Source: Epiperipatus broadwayi (Eukaryota; Onychophora; Udeonychophora; Euonychophora; Peripatidae). Taken from it: a DNA stretch of 64,000 nt. The stretch is from assembly GCA_028023455.1 (NCBI GenBank), contig JAQFVV010012476.1, forward strand, positions 2,837,820 through 2,901,819, read 5' to 3'. The notes beneath the pieces are model-generated. The model was not told the DNA's origin and made no database searches. It saw only the letters and a program-made list of their open reading frames with translations. Position numbers and translations under genes: made by a program. Shown here in pieces: positions 9,795-21,257 of this stretch (positions are counted from its first letter, which is position 1; each line of letters starts with the position of its first letter).

Positions 9795-9868
9795 AAACAT
9801 CACATGATCCATTGATTACTCTGGTTAGGACAAGGTGGCACTACTATATGGAGAGTTTTTGCCTGTTT
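9795..9868 (+). mobile_element. minimal FB copy (74 bp) with 12-bp direct repeats
   Basis: Only the leader start ('aaacatcacatgatc') and the right-arm end ('ggtggcactactatatggag' to 'gcctgttt') remain. It is flanked by agaagagaatct (9783-9794) and agaagaaaatct (9869-9880), 11 of 12 identical. This copy fixes the 3' boundary of the family and approximately its 5' boundary. Confidence 0.75.
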
Positions 9869-9967
9869 AGAAGAAAATCTTTTTAATAAGTAATGCAATT
9901 TTATTTTATTCTACAAATACAGTCATGGTACAGATTTGTAGGAATTAATAGTAAATTCTTTTTTTAA

Positions 9968-10350
9968 TCATAATTATGCCACCTAGTATACGTTTCAGTA
10001 ATCAATAGATGACAAATGGGTAGCGCTTAATAAATCTCTATTCAGTGCTGCCCTATCCAATATCCACAGATAAATTTTTAGCTTACAGTTTTCATCAGTG
10101 AGAAATTTTGAATCTTGGAGCAATGTACATAGATCTATCGCATCTAAATCGCCATTTTTATTAACAGCAATCTTTTGCTATTGAGTTATTAATCCAAATT
10201 GATAAAGTTGAGTATTTTTTAATATAAGCCAACTTGTTTGTATAGATATATAACCTAAAACCGTTTTAGTCTTTATATATTATGGAATCCTTAGTTTTCA
10301 ATAATTATAAACATTTTATCCTTTAAAAAACCAGGATTGATGTAAAACTA
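9968..10350 (+). repeat. FB-long repeat, single arm
   Basis: Same block order as 3780-4165: 'cttaataaatctctatt', a minus-strand hammerhead-like block (about 10070-10110, CUGAUGA intact but the GAAA site changed to AAAA and the cleavage triplet lost), 'cttgtttgtatag' and 'ccaggatt'. Non-coding. Confidence 0.6.
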
Positions 10351-10539
10351 ATAAAACATCACGTGCTGTCTTATTAATTAAATAATTAATTATTTATATT
10401 TAAAAAATTTCATGCTTTTATTATATATATTAATTGTATATAAATTTGGAGTGCCATATAATATTTTATTTATCTAATCCTCTATAAATTAAAAATGGAT
10501 TCATATTTTTGTTTATTTCCTAGATTTTAAATAAAGAAT

Positions 10540-10655
10540 GTAGATCAGAAAGCAGTACTAAGTATGTATGAAAAATCAAAACATCACAATTAAAACATTT
10601 TCAAGGATTTACAGATGTAAACATTGAAAATATTTAATGAGATATTGCATGTATT
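10540..10655 (+). repeat. direct repeat on the left of the second PLE
   Basis: Resembles 11800-11945: both contain 'tatgaaaaa.tcaaaa', 'tttaatgagatattgcat'-like and 'taaacattgaaa'-like blocks, about 1.27 kb apart. Could be a terminal repeat of the PLE or an older duplication. Confidence 0.4.
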
Positions 10656-10742
10656 TTTTAGTTTAAATGATGAAAACAAGGAACAAAAAATAAAATATCT
10701 AGACTTGTTAATAAAAAGAGAGAACACACACCTAGATATAAA

Positions 10743-11462
10743 ATGATGGTTAAACCACTGCACATAAGAAGTTACACAAGTCCAAAGTCTAACACTCACA
10801 ACACATATAAATGGGCAGGTATGAATGCTTTCCTATTCAGAAATCACCATTTATATAAATATATAGCGGATAGGAAAAACAACATCGACAAATATATAAA
10901 GGAAATGACCAACATAGGCTTTAAACCCAATACGATCAATCAGAGAATAAAAACATTTTATAGAAAACTCAGAAATAAACAGCCTAAAGACAATATGAAA
11001 TACCTAACAATTCCTTTTATACCTAATAAAACATCAAATATTGTAGAAAAATTGTCTAACAATTTCAAATTTAGCTTCAGAACACCTCCCAGTACTAACC
11101 GATTAATAAATAACTCCAAAGATAAAATAGAAAAAGATCAAGGCCCTCATGTGGTCTATAAAATGGCATGCCCTCAATTAGACTGCCAGGTATCTTACTA
11201 TGGTGAGACTTGGGCTAACCTTAATACAAGAATTTACCAACGCAGGTATGCATACAACAGGGTTAAAAATAAAAATGAAGGAACATCAGTATTCTGGGAC
11301 TACCAAGAAGCTACAGGCCATGTATTCGAACCCAGTTCTGCCCAAATAATTTGTACAGAGAAGAGTGATGCCAAAAGAAAAGTTAAAGAAGCTTTTTACA
11401 TAGCAAATGATCTCGGTGCCATTAATAGAAAAAAGGCAAGCTTTGCTCCCTCCAAACAATGA
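10743..11462 (+). CDS. Penelope-like element protein, RT end plus GIY-YIG endonuclease
   Basis: An intact frame of 239 residues, the C-terminal part of a PLE polyprotein. Residues about 15-55 correspond to the RT-endonuclease linker (THNTYKWAGMNAFLFRNHHL). FRTPPSTNRLINNSKDKI (about 114-131) is the same linker motif found in the 1274-1840 protein, and VVYKMACPQLDCQVSYYGE (about 138-156) is the GIY-YIG core. KRKVKEAFYIA (about 215-225) is the conserved C-terminal helix. A catalytic arginine and glutamate are expected in the family; R is present after the YYGET motif (NTRIYQRR). It differs clearly from the 188-residue pair, so it is another PLE lineage. The start codon chosen is only the first ATG after the frameshift. 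Confidence 0.85.
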   Translation: MMVKPLHIRSYTSPKSNTHNTYKWAGMNAFLFRNHHLYKYIADRKNNIDKYIKEMTNIGFKPNTINQRIKTFYRKLRNKQPKDNMKYLTIPFIPNKTSNIVEKLSNNFKFSFRTPPSTNRLINNSKDKIEKDQGPHVVYKMACPQLDCQVSYYGETWANLNTRIYQRRYAYNRVKNKNEGTSVFWDYQEATGHVFEPSSAQIICTEKSDAKRKVKEAFYIANDLGAINRKKASFAPSKQ

Positions 11463-11532
11463 ATTAACTAATTAAAAATTCAAACTCATTTGCATATGTG
11501 TATAATAAATCACAACAGTCTTTATTCACAAA

Positions 11533-11578
11533 GCTATGAGTATGAGATTCGAACATTAAATCTCAAAAGCGCTAATCA
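11533..11578 (+). ncRNA. hammerhead-like fold in PLE tail
   Basis: GCUAUGAGUAU, a GAGAUU/AAUCUC stem, then AAAAGCGCUAAUC with self-complementary AGCGCU. The same box (GCUAUGAGUAUGAG) occurs in the PLE tail at 40878-40918. The CUGAUGA box is replaced by this variant, so it is hammerhead-like rather than canonical. Confidence 0.4.
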
Positions 11579-11599
11579 GACCTATTACACATTATAATA

Positions 11600-12094
11600 T
11601 AATTATATCTTCACTAATGCATGCGAAAAAAGTTGCATATTTATAATTTAAATACCATTACAACATAATGATACACACAACCAAATTGGACTGGCAATCT
11701 GAATATCCTTCATTCTGCAACAGTATTTCATTTTTCTGACTGTGGACCCCATGTTAGCTTAACCCCTAGTTTATAAATAATGGACTTAGACCAAGAATCC
11801 ATACTATATGTTTATGAAAAAATCAAAATTATCACACCTTTTAAAATCTTTTTCACAACTAAATAAACTATATATAAATTAAAAGATTTTCATGGACTTA
11901 GTCATAAACATTAAAAGTATTTAATGAAATATTCCATATTCAATGAGGCATGAATGAGACCTTTTATTGCAAGTCTCTCTCACATTCAGCTTTCATTGTA
12001 TTTTATAAACTTTGATAAGAATAGAGTATGTATTGTTTATTGAACTGCAAGGGCACAGTATTTTTTAATATGCTCATTATATATATATATATAT
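11600..12094. other. no gene; right-hand PLE-flanking repeat and AT run
   Basis: Contains the 11800-11945 partner of the 10540-10655 repeat and ends in a TA microsatellite (about 12077-12094), which is where the LTR element was inserted. Confidence 0.5.
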
Positions 12095-14216
12095 TGTACC
12101 AATCGGAATGAAAGTGAAGATCGAATCTAACCGCAAAAACAATATCTGCACTACAAGAGCGCCATCTAGGCATTTGAGCCTAGAAAAATTTATAAAGTAG
12201 GCAGATACGTGCTGTTAAGATTCCACTTTCTTTAAATATTCCGACCGTTAGCCCAAATCACTAGCTCAGCGGAGACGCAGAGCTAAAAATCTATAAATTT
12301 TATATCTTAAATATAAAAGAATAAAAGCCACTGCCAGAAATTAACACATAAAAATATTTATTTACGCACATATAAAATAATATTTAAATTTTGAGGAATA
12401 AATTTAACGTTTATAATTTTATATTGATCTTTAATTCTAAATTTAAGTAGATTGCAAATAATGAGTTTACTATTTATTTAGAGGGTCGAGTATGAATGGA
12501 CTACATAGGTCTGCATTTGAAAGGAAAATATTCTTCCCTGATTTAACCTTAGGCAACAAATTTCGCAATCAACTGGCGCCAATCCATCTGATACATTCAT
12601 GTATTCAATGTAGCATGATACGACAACACAAAATACTATATTGTCAGGAATGTACATCTGAACAATAAGTAGAAATAGAGAAGAGATTGACTCTCCACCA
12701 ACAGGAATGTGACATCTGTTGGCAAGTAGATCAATAAACAAAAAACTCCATAGGAATGGACTGCGGTCTTCTGCCGACTTACAAACCCATCCATAGGCAA
12801 ACAGAGGGTGTGTGGCGTATATCTATAATCCTGCCCGTAGCGGACCTCATACTACATCTACTAATTACACAAATATATCCAATCCATTGAACCAATTCAA
12901 CTACGAAATGAATAACCTAAGATTACCCTCCCTTAATATAACTTTACAAACTATATAGCCATTCACGCCCGACTTAATTTTAACATTTAAATACGTTCGC
13001 ACAGATTTGTTTAAAAATGTTGGGTATAGATCGATTACATAGATTCCACGGTCAAAAACATTTCAAAATAAACATAAACGATCAAAATACAAAATTATTG
13101 ATACCGACAATCGCAGAGGGAAACTTATAAGTAACCCAATAGTATTCACCATAAGATACTTGCGTTGTCACCAATAACTTAAAAGACATCCGAATAAATA
13201 CATTTTAGATACTCACCGTAAGGTATCATTATTTATCGAATGTCTATATATTTTGATCAAATATGAAAACCAAAATATAATTAACCGCAAACGAATCCAT
13301 GCAAGCGTCTATAAACAACTTAAATTTCATGCATTTAAATAATCTTTACAATAAGAAAAAAAAAATGGAAAAGATGTTTATCAATCGGAAAACATATAAA
13401 ATTAAACATTATTAATTTGATTTAAAAACTTACAAAAGTCAGATAAGAGTCCATTTTAACTTTTAAGTTGGCTTGTTTATCAATTTATAAAACTTGACGA
13501 AAGTTCTTAATTGATTTTAATAATTGTTCATTTCATATAGTCCATGTTCCCGTTGGCAATTCCCACGGCGTCTCCATTGGAAGAAAATGTTCTGGAGGTA
13601 GCATTAGCTGGTTCCATTCTGGTATCACAGTCTTTTCATTTTATTTTTTTTTAAAACAAACAAAAAAAAATGAGAGAGAACGGCAAGTGCGTCTTACCGT
13701 TGTCATCAAATCAAGTTGGAAAAACTGACTGGAACTCAATATTTTTTCTTTTTATAGTCCTCCTATGGATTCCATGAACAAAAACGTCACTGTTCTGTTT
13801 TTTCGTTATGGTCCGGGCCTTTATTTGCTTCCATTGGTCAAGCTAAAATCTCTTTCTTCTCTTATCTAACTTTTCATCTGACTTTTTAATTAAACAGCTT
13901 TTAGATAATTAATAAACAATCATTTCCATTTACAGATTACAGGAATTAATTAATACCTGTTTTTATTTTAACTTACGTTATTTTTTTATTAAAATATTTT
14001 TATATTTCAATCTTGTATTTTTTATTTAAAAAAATACGTTCAAATACTTTTTTTTTTTTGTTTATGAAAAAAAATATTTTTAAAGTTTAGCATCTGTGCG
14101 AATATATATATGTTTAACAAACATTTTAATTTTAGCGTTTAGTTTTTTCCTTTTATTTGCGAACTTTTAAGTTTTTATTTTAAATAAATGTAACGACATA
14201 TTTATATATCGTTACA
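12095..14216 (-). repeat. LTR (3' LTR in minus orientation)
   Basis: Nearly identical to 14776-16902; I see only scattered single-base changes and small length changes in A or T runs. The outer edge carries a 28-bp imperfect palindrome (14189-14216, tgtaacga...tcgttaca). An open stretch of 87 codons (12478-12741, minus) is repeated identically at 15159-15422, simply because both LTRs contain it; I see no protein family in it. Confidence 0.8.
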
Positions 14217-14775
14217 TATCAGTAAACTTCCTCAAAAAACAAAAAACATTAAAAAAAAAAAAAGAATTTACTTAGTGTTAGTAATTACGTTACACAAATT
14301 GATTATATATGAAAATTTCAAAAGGACAAAACTTTTTTTTTTTTTTTTTTTTACAAGACAAAACAGTAATTACACACAAATATAATGATTAAAAAAAAAA
14401 ATGTTGACTGTTGATTCCTTATTACCAGCTAAATTTCTGCCCCCTCCCTTCCAAGTTTCATTTCTCCTACCTTTAAGTATTATTTAGGCAAGTTAAATAA
14501 TTAGATTTTAAACAAGACTTTTTTAAAAAAAATTATGATTTATATTTATTAATTACGTTTTATTTATTACTTTTTATTCCTCGAATTTATCTCTACATAT
14601 GTGCAATTTTTCGACTGGCAGTACCTTTAAGACAAAATTTCAAAGTGTAACTCCATGTCAATACAACAAATCTATTTATACTATTTCAGAAAGAAAATTT
14701 ACGGGCATGATTCACTTTTAAAATTCTCAGGGCACTCGTGTTTATTAAAGATCGGCCCAAGTTGGGTAGCCAGTT
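14217..14775 (-). other. interior of the LTR element, no coding region
   Basis: 559 bp of A/T-rich sequence with long A and T runs (for example 14333-14352) and no recognisable gag or pol motif. Confidence 0.7.
14755..14772 (-). promoter_or_regulatory. primer-binding-site-like sequence
   Basis: On the minus strand TGGCTACCCAACTTGGGC begins 3 nt inside the LTR edge. TGG at this position is what pairs with the CCA end of a tRNA primer in LTR elements. I cannot name the tRNA with confidence. Confidence 0.55.
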
Positions 14776-16902
14776 TGTACCAATCGGAATGAAAGTGAAG
14801 ATCGAATCTAACCGCAAAAACAATATCTGCACTACAAGGGCGCCATCTAGGCATTTGAGCCTAGAAAAATTTATAAAGTAGGCAGATACGCGCTGTTAAG
14901 ATTCCACTTTCTTTAAATATTCTGACCGTTAGCCCAAGTCACTAGCTCAGTGGAGACGCAGAGATAAAAATCTATAAATTTTATATCTTAAATATAAAAG
15001 AATAAAAGCCACTGCCAGAAATTAACACATAAAAATATTTATTTACGCACATATAAAATAATATTTAAATTTTGAGGAATAAATTTAACGTTTATAATTT
15101 TATATTGATCTTTAATTCTAAATTTAAGTAGATTGCAAATAATGAGTTTACTATTTATTTAGAGGGTCGAGTATGAATGGACTACATAGGTCTGCATTTG
15201 AAAGGAAAATATTCTTCCCTGATTTAACCTTAGGCAACAAATTTCGCAATCAACTGGCGCCAATCCATCTGATACATTCATGTATTCAATGTAGCATGAT
15301 ACGACAACACAAAATACTATATTGTCAGGAATGTACATCTGAACAATAAGTAGAAATAGAGAAGAGATTGACTCTCCACCAACAGGAATGTGACATCTGT
15401 TGGCAAGTAGATCAATAAACAAAAAACTCCATAGGAATGGACTGCGGTCTTCTGCCGACTTACAAACCCATCCATAGGCAAACAGAGGGTGTGTGGCGTA
15501 TATCTATAATCCTGCCCGTAGCGGACCTCATACTACATCTACTAATTACACAAATATATCCAATCCATTGAACCAATTCAACTACGAAATGAATAACCTA
15601 AGATTACCCTCCCTTAATATAACTTTACAAACTATATAGCCATTCACGCCCGACTTAATTTTAACATTTAAATACGTTCGCACAGATTTGTTTAAAAATG
15701 TTGGGTATAGATCGATTACATAGATTCCACGGTCAAAAACATTTCAAAATAAACATAAACGATCAAAATACAAAATTATTGATACCAACAATCGCAGAGG
15801 GAAACTTATAAGTAACCCAATAGTATTCACCATAAGATACTTGCGTTGTCACCAATAACTTAAAAGACATCCGAATAAATACATTTTAGATACTCACCGT
15901 AAGGTATCATTATTTATCGAATGTCTATATATTTTGATCAAATATGAAAACCAAAATATAATTAACCACAAACGAATCCATGCAAGCGTCTATAAACAAC
16001 TTAAATTTCATGCATTTAAATAATCTTTACAATAAGAAAAAAAAAATAATGGAAAAGATGTTTATCAATCGGAAAACATATAAAATTAAACATTATTAAT
16101 TTGATTTAACAACTTACAAAAGTCAGATAAGAGTCCATTTTAACTTTTAAGTTGGCTTGTTTATCAATTTATAAAACTTGACGAAAGTTCTTAACCGATT
16201 TTAATAACTGTTCATTTCATATAGTCCATGTTCCCGTTGGCAATTCCCACGGCGTCTCCATTGGAAGAAAATGTTCTGGAGGTAGCATTAGCTGGTTCCA
16301 TTCTGGTATCACAGTCTTTTCATTTTATTTTTTTTTAAAACAAACAAAAAAAAATGAGAGAGAATGGCAAGTGCGTCTTACCGTTGTCATCAAATCAAGT
16401 TGGAAAAACTGACTGGAACTCAATATTTTTTCTTTTTATAGTCCTCCTATGGATTCCATGAACAAAAACGTCACTGTTCTGTTTTTTCGTTATGGTCCGG
16501 GCCTTTATTTGCTTCCATTGGTCAAGCTAAAATCTCTTTCTTCTCTTATCTAACTTTTCATCTGACTTTTTAATTAAACAGCTTTTAGATAATTAATAAA
16601 CAATCATTTCCATTTACAGATTACAGGAATTTATTAATACCTGTTTTTATTTTAACTTACGTTATTTTTTTATTAAAATATTTTTATATTTCAATCTTGT
16701 ATTTTTTTATTTAAAAAAATACGTTCAAATACTTTTTTTTTTTTTTGTTTATGAAAAAAATATTTTTAAAGTTTAGCATCTGTGCGAATATATATATGTT
16801 TAACAAACATTTTAATTTTAGCGTTTAGTTTTTTCCTTTTATTTGCGAACTTTTAAGTTTTTATTTTAAATAAATGTAACGACATATTTATATATCGTTA
16901 CA
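14776..16902 (-). repeat. LTR (5' LTR in minus orientation)
   Basis: Partner of 12095-14216. The high identity suggests insertion not long ago. The terminal palindrome is at 16875-16902. Confidence 0.8.
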
Positions 16903-16904
16903 AT

Positions 16905-17950
16905 ATATATATAACACAAACACAATTTTATATGTATAGTATACATATATAAATTAAAATTATAGTATAAATAAAATTTTAAAATAATATAATTAATAAT
17001 AAATTTGAGGGGATACATTTTTATATATTTTACTGAGTGTGGTTCACTCATTCATTGATTAAAAACAATAAGGATAAAAAAAAACTAACTGCATCATATT
17101 TTTATTTTTTAAATCAAGTAAATAATGAAATGCCTGACTTTTGCCACTATTAAATATGTTTTAAACAATATATATATATATGAATGACTTTTTCTATTAT
17201 AAAAATGTGATAGTAGTCTTGCTACTAATGAATTAGGAACTCTCTAATTGTTTTGATGTTTTCAAGTCAGTATCAACTTTTAGGGTGTTTTAAAAAAATT
17301 TAAAATTTTTAACATTATCCTTAGAAAATATTTTATTATGCAAAATAGTGAAAATTAAATTTAGAATGGATAATAAAGGAAGAATCAAATGTATACACTT
17401 TCAACATAATTAAAGAAATATTAATAAATTATAGCACTTTCAGACATGTTATAAAATATATTTACAACATTTTTTTAACATAATTTCTAGTTCATGCATC
17501 GTAAAACTTCTATCAATGATGATCAAGTTTTATTTGCTTATAGAAGTTATTGCTTAGTTATGCTTGCTGTCAGAAAGACCATTCAACATGCATACATATA
17601 CAAACAATGTCAAAAATATTGAACATGTGTAAAATCAATAAAATGGAGATTCCTGACTTATGATTCCATTTTATATGTCTTCTTTGGTGATGCTTGAGTA
17701 GTTTAGAGTAATAATGTACCTTGATGATTCTGATAAATTATTTTGAAATTTTTACATTCCTCTCAAAATATGTAAAAATGACAATATCTTTGAAGAAACT
17801 AAACATTAATGGACTATCTGTCATTGTGCCTGCCTAGACCATTTTTTTTTCAATTCAATCCCTGAGGTTTACAAAATTTCCAACTTTGAATAACCCTTGA
17901 GTGGAAAAATTTAGATTTGTTCAGAAATGATATAATATATGTATATTTAA
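16905..17950. other. no gene recognised
   Basis: A/T-rich, with short TA microsatellites (about 16903-16913 and 17168-17181). The short open frame 16866-17051 spans the LTR edge and is not a gene. Confidence 0.55.
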
Positions 17951-17954
17951 AACC

Positions 17955-18195
17955 TCCACTCCATCACACATTTTTGAAACATAGGAATAAAAACAAATGC
18001 CCCCACCCCCATATGATATGCATTTTACAATAAATCAACACTCATCAGTAGGCCCAGATTTTAATCTCTTGTTCTCATCATTTGTTCGGTATTTATCAAT
18101 ATCAAATTATTATAAGTTACAAGTGCAAAATTTTCTGCACTCACATACCAACTATTTCAAATAAGTATATTAATGATTATTAGTAATCATTTACC
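17955..18195 (-). repeat. HT-family copy with hammerhead core
   Basis: Minus-strand order is as in other HT copies: TTGACACTTGTAA-like block, 'gaacaaatgatgagaac', then CCUACUGAUGAGUG at about 18037-18054, degraded stem II, AAAAUGCAU and a block matching 'gtgtgatggagtggaggtttt'. The CUGAUGA box is intact, but GAAA is now AAAA. Confidence 0.6.
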
Positions 18196-18324
18196 AAATT
18201 AGCAATTTTTAGTTCCCATATAAATTTTAAATGCCATATATCTGTTTTTAATGATATAAAAACACATGGAATAACTCGACTTTATTTCTCTTTTTTATTT
18301 GTAATATCTTTTAAGGTATAATTA

Positions 18325-18480
18325 AAACCTCCACTTCATCACATTTGTTACATGTAAATTAAATATATACATATATAAATAGATCACAAAAAAGCAGCCA
18401 ACACTTATCAATATCCCATCATTAATCTGTTGTCAAGGCAATCTTTTATTTGTAAGATATATATGTGTAACCAATCAAGT
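18325..18480 (-). repeat. partial HT-family copy
   Basis: Contains the 'aaacctccacttcatcacat' end block and an 'aacacttatcaatatc' block corresponding to a decayed hammerhead. No intact core. Confidence 0.45.
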
Positions 18481-18489
18481 CTTCCAGAT

Positions 18490-19050
18490 TTGCCGTGAAC
18501 TTCTCTAAAGACTACATAAATCCTAAGCAGTGGTCTTGTAAAAATATTTCGGATTTTTTCTTACTATACATTTATTTCATTAACAAATTTACATTCTTTA
18601 GATAGGCTGAAAATTTGAAACATCTATTCATTCACATGAAAAATGGGTTGGAATTTTCTATTTATGGGTCTTAATTATGACATAGGTTATTCAACTTATT
18701 ACATTTTTAATATTTTAATTCCATAATAGATGAGGATAATTTATAGCCACATATAAATGAGAAATATCGTAAAAGGCATAATATACTTGTAAATAATTGA
18801 CTAATATCCTTGATAAATATCTGTAATCAATGAAATCTTCCAGCTGTTTCACATATGCCTCTTGATTCATTAAGGATCCTTATGTGGATGTAGATTATTC
18901 TATTCAGTTATGAAATATAAATATTAAAGAACTGATGAATTGAATATTTTATACATTTTTTAGGGATCTCTATGTAGTAATTTTTATAGATCAATAAAAT
19001 ATTACATGACTATCACATGACTATGGTTAACATATTGCTATTTTAGTAAG
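18490..19050. other. no gene recognised
   Basis: A/T-rich sequence without recognisable coding or repeat features. Confidence 0.45.
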
Positions 19051-19147
19051 CACACTTTTTTATACCATTTACTGTAAGCTTACAAACTAGTAAAATACCA
19101 TCTGGTAGTGCTTAATAAATCCCTATTCTATGTTCTATCTAATATTT

Positions 19148-19184
19148 TCAGTCTAGTTTCAAGCTTATGGCTTTCATCAGTAAA
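19148..19184 (-). ncRNA. hammerhead-like motif of FB-long
   Basis: On the minus strand CUGAUGA, a perfect AAGC/GCUU stem II with CAUAA loop, GAAA, then CUAGAC. The cleavage triplet U is changed to A, so it is probably inactive. This copy shows that stem II can be fully paired in the family. Confidence 0.5.
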
Positions 19185-19338
19185 GAGTTTTCGATATTTG
19201 AAACAGTGCACATAGAAGTTTAAGATTTAATGCATCTTACCTTTAGCAACCATAATTGAACTCTTTATAAATTATCAAGATATATGCCCAAATTGAAAAG
19301 CATATGTATTTTCAGTTTTAGCCAACTTGCTTGTATAG

Positions 19339-19958
19339 TCATCATCATCACCATCAATAGTATTTTGTCCAATGGATAGGTCCAGAGAGCAGTCACATCA
19401 GCAATTCATTCATTTTGCCACTCCATTCTCTTCATTGCCCAGCTCTTCAATTCCATGTAACAATCCTCATCTCTTATATCATTTAGAAATGTCAGTCTTT
19501 TTTATTTCCATTCATCACTCATCATTCTCTCCAAAACAGCTTTCATTAAACTATACTTTCTTTTTAAATATATCCAGTCCAGTTTCATTTTCTATTTCTA
19601 ATTTCCATCAATCTTCTTTCTTAATTCACTCTTTTCAAAACTTATTGATTTGTTATTTTATTCATCCAACTGATTTTTCCCATTCTTCTCCATGATCATA
19701 TCTCAGAAGCTTCCAATCTGTTCTTAATTTTATTACTCAGTGTCCACATTTCACAACCAAATAATACTACACTGCACACAAAGCATTTAATTAATCTTTT
19801 CTTCATCTCTTCAAAGGTCTACAAAATATTTTCTTTCTCTTAGTAAATGTCTCCTTTGCCAATACTATTCTGCTTTTAACGTCATCTTCACTTCTTCCAT
19901 CCTCACTTAATCAACTACCTAAATATCTACATCCCTTTACTTGTTGGACTATATATAG
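19339..19958 (-). pseudogene. RTE-like LINE, 3' end fragment inserted in FB-long
   Basis: On the minus strand the sequence ends in an ATG/GAT-rich tail (plus strand 19339-19360). Upstream in that strand come blocks that read like the C-terminal region of 'endonuclease-reverse transcriptase' proteins of the RTE group: a VVLFGCEMWTLSNKIKNRLE-like segment (about 19695-19770) and an RRMGKISWMN-like stretch, with stops. Direct repeats 'ttgtatag' (19331-19338 and 19959-19966) flank it. Sister FB-long copies show the empty site. The lineage differs from the large RTE copy at 59674-62972, since its C-terminal segment reads differently. Dead copy. Confidence 0.6.
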
Positions 19959-20624
19959 TTGTATAGATCTGAAACCAATTTTGTTTTTATATGTTATGGT
20001 ATCCTTAGTTTTTCAACAATTATAGGCTCATCTAACTTGTGGCCAGAATTTGGTGCCTATAGTTGTTATAGTTTATACCATATCCTGTTCACAACAGAGG
20101 TGTCTATAGTTGTTAAATAGCAAATACCAAATCCTGGCTACAGAATGGATGGGCCTATAACTGTTAAAAGACTAAGAACATTATAATATACAGAAACTGA
20201 AATAGTTTCAGACTGATATGATTATGCAAGCAAGTTGGTTAAGATTCGAATCACTTAAATACTTTTCAGTTTGGACTAATAATTTGATATATATCAGAGA
20301 AATAACAATGGTTACTAAAGAGAAGATGCATTAAATCCTAGGAGTCCAGGTGAAAACTCAAGCCATGATCTTGAAACTACCCTGGGAATGTCAAATAGGA
20401 TAGCTTAGGACAGAGATTTATTAGCCATGGTCATCGTTAATCTATTAGCTACTAATGTTTACAACAAGTGACACAGAGATGGTGAAAGAAAAATGGCTTA
20501 CAGTAGATAAGTTTCTTCATTTAGTTTTAAACCCTTTAATATTTATGAGAGGGGAAAATGCTTTAAATTTAATTAAAAAGTATAAAAATTTTCTAATGTG
20601 GCATTCCTAAAAAAGTTTCACAGT

Positions 20625-20665
20625 ATGATCACCACTACTGTATGGAGAGTTCGGTATTCTTAGTA
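20625..20665 (+). repeat. FB terminal fragment
   Basis: The block 'cactactgtatggagagtt' matches the right end of FB copies. It is followed by 'cggtattcttag', similar to the end of the copy at 36078-36340 ('tggtactcttat'). Confidence 0.55.
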
Positions 20666-20762
20666 TATAGTATTGTATGTGACAATATCATTATTAAATT
20701 TTCCCTGCACGGTGGTATTTTACACTTGAATTTTTAAAAAATTTGAATTAGTAGCTCTAGAA

Positions 20763-21257
20763 CAGGGGTGAGCAAATAATGGTCTGAGGGCCACATGTGG
20801 CCCACTAAAAGTTTTTATGCAGCCTGCCAAGACAATCAGAAAAATCCATCTTGAATTGAGATTTCCTTCCCGTGCATGATCGAAGATTCTTCTCGTATTT
20901 TCCACTAGAATAGCCATGTCAATACACATGCACAGTGTAGATGTGATATGCAGTGCTTTTCCAGTTGATCTGGTTAATTTTAATTTTGTCTTTGCAATAG
21001 AAAATATATACATTTCCAACTTTAGTGAAACCATGAACCCTCCGAAAAAATATAAAATCGGTGATGAATATCATGTGTTTAATGAAGAATGGACAAATAA
21101 ATATTTCTTTGATAATACAGGGAATAAAGCAGTGTGTTTATTGGGTCATGAAAAAAAGGTGTGGCTCTCCACTAATCTTCACTTCCACAAAGTGGCCTCT
21201 GATGCAACCATCCACCAACCTCTGTGGTCCTTGAGCCAAAATAATTGCCCACCCCTG
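20763..21257 (+). mobile_element. internally deleted hAT element with perfect 8-bp duplication
   Basis: Ends are CAGGGGTGAGCAAATAAT and ATTATTTTGGCTCAAGG read from the right, closing with CCCACCCCTG. It is flanked by ctctagaa on both sides (20755-20762 and 21258-21265), the 8-bp duplication typical of hAT transposons. Inner blocks 'gggccacatgtggccc' and 'ggtccttgagcc' are typical of hAT ends. Only an N-terminal piece of transposase remains, so it cannot move by itself. Confidence 0.9.
21033..21175 (+). pseudogene. hAT transposase N-terminal fragment (GTF2IRD2/ZBED-like)
   Basis: From an ATG at 21033 the frame reads MNPPKKYKIGDEYHVFNEEW, then TNKYFF, NKAVCLLGHEKKVW. This resembles the start of hAT transposases related to the GTF2IRD2/EPM2AIP1/ZBED5 genes, with a KKRK start, a FN.EWT..YFF block and the first cysteine of the BED finger (VCL.C). 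Here the second cysteine appears as glycine, and the sequence then leaves the family, so the rest of the finger and the catalytic domain are deleted. It is flanked by hAT termini. Confidence 0.7.

Larger units (their letters stand above)
10690..11590 (+). mobile_element. Penelope-like element, 5'-truncated, second family
   Basis: From about 10690 a frame reads IKYLDLLIKRENTHLDIK, the end of a PLE reverse transcriptase (family: LDL.I.R.N..L.I). A frame change near 10740 leads into the long open frame 10743-11462. The tail at 11533-11578 forms a hammerhead-like fold. The RT core upstream is missing. Confidence 0.75.
12095..16902 (-). mobile_element. non-coding LTR retroelement with 2.1-kb LTRs
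   Basis: Two direct repeats of about 2.12 kb (12095-14216 and 14776-16902) surround a 559-bp interior. Each starts TG and ends CA on either strand. A primer-binding-like site lies next to the second repeat on the minus strand, which sets the orientation. The flanks are both 'atatat', compatible with a 4-6 bp target duplication but weak because the site is a TA run. No gag or pol is present, so the element would depend on another element's proteins. Long LTRs with a tiny interior fit a non-autonomous class. Confidence 0.8.
19050..20420. mobile_element. FB-long fold-back copy split by an RTE-like insertion
   Basis: Left part 19050-19338 and 19959-20105, right inverted part 20110-20420. Inverted blocks include 'gtgcttaataaatccc' (19107) against 'agagatttattagcc' (20420), and 'caacttgcttgtatag' (19322) against 'gcaagcaagttgg' (20228). 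The insertion sits inside 'cttgtatagtcatatagg', a site that is uninterrupted in the copy at 4045-4062. Confidence 0.65.

Noticed and set aside
12478-12741. 87-codon frame repeated identically at 15159-15422
   Set aside because: It is repeated only because it lies in both LTRs. No protein family is recognisable and nothing suggests translation.
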